Positions 18,272 through 20,000 of a stretch of 20,000 nucleotides of DNA are shown one piece after another. Position numbers and translations under genes: made by a program. Every line of letters starts with the position of its first letter. Within the stretch, counting starts at the first letter, position 1. Source of the DNA: Cochliopodium minus (Eukaryota; Discosea; Himatismenida; Cochliopodiidae); the NCBI GenBank assembly GCA_024220525.1, contig JAMYWO010000107.1:1-20000 (forward strand), in the 5' to 3' direction. A model generated the notes under the pieces. It was not told the origin of the DNA. It did no database searches and saw only the letters and a program-made list of their open reading frames with translations.

Positions 18272-20000
18272 ATGGATACTTCCTTGAGATTATCCAGTAC
18301 ATTTCCTCTGGAAATACAGGGACTTATGAGAATAAACATCAATGTTTTTGATTCTTCACAAATGACTCTTGTGGTTTCAAAAGAAGATATATGCCATATA
18401 ATTTTGAAGAAAGCTTGCTCTAAATTAGGATTCGAAACAGATCTATATAATTTAAGTAATCCAAATGGAGAGATAATTGATTTAAAATTATCTATTTCAT
18501 CAATTACCTTTCCATATTTGTTATTGCTTCCAAATGATATGGATGAAGAGCAAAAAAATGAAATTACAAAATTAGATGGAAATCAGATTCCCATCAAAAA
18601 GGAAAGTACAACAAAATCAAAGAAAAAGGTTCCTCCAAGATTATTGAAAGATAAATCTATCGGAAAGATGGGGGTCTTTCAAAAAATACAGGTAGATGAG
18701 AATTCTACAAAAGTATTGGAATCAAGAAAGAAAAGTTTTTCTCTCAGTATGGGTTTCATGGGAAATTCTAAAATTGAAAAGAAGGGAAATGGATGGCTAA
18801 ATGTAAAGATTTCACAAGCAAGAGGATTAATATGTGCAACATCCTTTGATATCAATGCATTTGCCGAGATTTTTCTTTATGATCAAGTTTTCTATACATC
18901 TGCAAAAAGGGGGAACAATCCATCTTGGGAACAAAATTTCTTATTGTAAAAAAAAAAATTTTATATATCAACATATAAAATTTTATTTAAATTTCTTAAA
19001 AAGGAAAACATATTTTCCCTGGAGGAATGTAGATATCAAGATATATCATCAATTTGCAAGCCAAGTAAAGACATTGCTGGGATCAACAAATATAACTTTA
19101 GAAATGTGCGGAAATTCAAGAGAAAATGTGGAGCATTGGCTTCCCATCACAAATTATATGGACGAAGATTGTGGAGAATTGTTGATTTCTTACAAATGGG
19201 AAGAAATGGAATTTAAAATTCAAGAAGATCCCGAAAAAATGGAAGATTTAGAAAAAATTGTTGATTGGATTTGTTCAATGCCCATTGCCAACAATAATGA
19301 GGATTCCCAATTTGATAATGAAAGTGAAAGTGATAGTGAAAATGAAGAAAAAGAAAAGAAAACCGAAGGAGATCAAGATGAAGAAGATGATGAAGATGAT
19401 AGCTCTTCTTCAATTGGATGGAATTTGGATGAAAGTGATGAGATAGAAATCAAGAAAAAAGAAAAACCAAAAACTTCAATACAGAAACAAACATCCTTTC
19501 CCAAATTTGAAATAGTGGAGGCGATTGCTGATTTTGATGGTGAAGGCCAAAATTTTTTAACTTTCAAAAAAGGTGAATTTATCGAATTAATCAAAAAAGG
19601 AAAGAAATGGAACAAGGGTTGCCTTTATAATACTTCCAAATTTGGATGGTAACATCTCAAAAAAATTTAATTTTAAAATTTCATTTCAAAATTTTACAAA
19701 AAATAGGTATCCTCCCACTTTTACACAACCCCTCCAGAAATCCGAAGATCTATTGAAATATAAACAAAAATCCATTCCCACTTCTTATCAATCAGGAAAT
19801 AATTTTGATTCAAACAATTATAACAGTTTTGAAATTAACAATAATTCTTATCAACCAAAAAATGAAAATCATAATTATGAACCAAATATACCTCACAATC
19901 TTTACAATAATTCTTATCAACCCCCTTCTTCTTATTCATCAAATATAACATCTTATTCTTCCGTTCCTCCATCAATAGGAAAATCTACTTATGACAATCA
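18272..20000 (+). CDS. UBL-C2-SH3 scaffold-like protein, 3' end outside the window
   Basis: Exons 18272-18945 (ATG), 19004-19648 and 19707 to the window edge join in phase; about 537 residues are visible. The N-terminal 90 residues look like a ubiquitin-like/Ras-binding-type fold (MRININVFDSSQMTLVV). A basic linker follows. Next is a C2-type domain (173-293: GWLNVKISQARGLI, then NPSWEQNFLL, and GELLISYKW), followed by a long acidic Asp/Glu/Ser stretch. An SH3 domain (388-447: EAIADFDGEGQNFLTFKKGE, then GWYPPTF) comes next. The last visible part is Asn/Tyr/Ser/Pro-rich with NNSYQP repeated. The C2 loop has FAE where Ca-binding C2 domains have an Asp-Pro, so calcium binding is unlikely. SH3 domains bind proline-rich peptides. 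The role is probably a membrane-linked adaptor, which is inference. Confidence 0.85.

Noticed and set aside
18834-19003. Start of the second C2-SH3 reading frame upstream of 19004
   Set aside because: It overlaps the first exon in another frame and then intron; splicing at 18945/19004 joins the C2 strands properly.

Overview
This window comes from the nuclear genome of a very AT-rich, intron-dense unicellular eukaryote, probably an amoeboid protist. The evidence is spliceosomal introns bounded by GT...AG in nearly every gene, asparagine- and serine-rich low-complexity inserts inside conserved proteins, and purely eukaryotic families (GPI transamidase PIG-U, anamorsin, RGS, PLAC8, SH3). All three standard stop codons end genes, so the code is standard. 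Introns are much denser than in Dictyostelium. Anaeramoeba-like or other amoebae are possible, but the lineage cannot be fixed from this sequence.

I rebuilt gene models by hand, joining exons only where splice phase and protein similarity agreed. Eleven genes are packed with short gaps. Left part: a partial coiled-coil gene of unknown function (+, 167-3022), PIG-U (+, 3236-5099), a putative zinc metallopeptidase of a bacterial-looking family (+, 5246-6991) and a PLAC8 Cys-rich protein (-, 7044-7945). Middle: a SET-domain methyltransferase of the SETD3/Rubisco-LSMT type with a hydrophobic N-terminus (+, 8138-10049), anamorsin/DRE2 (-, 10100-11168), an R3HDM4-like protein (+, 11435-12776) and a 73-residue membrane protein (+, 12854-13269). 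Right: a small PH-like protein (-, 13342-14232), a protein with four tandem RGS domains (-, 14447-17966) and a UBL-C2-SH3 scaffold-like protein running off the edge (+, 18272-20000).

The genes do not form one pathway. GPI anchoring (PIG-U), cytosolic Fe-S cluster assembly (anamorsin) and G-protein signalling (4xRGS) are the recognisable jobs. The 4xRGS and C2-SH3 genes are divergent across a 305-base gap and may share a promoter region, but a shared function is only a guess.

The most unusual items are the metallopeptidase, whose conserved motifs appear only after splicing through 10-nt and 4-nt micro-exons, and the four-RGS protein, one of whose introns holds a two-unit-size minisatellite. 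No tRNA, rRNA, CRISPR array or transposon was recognised.
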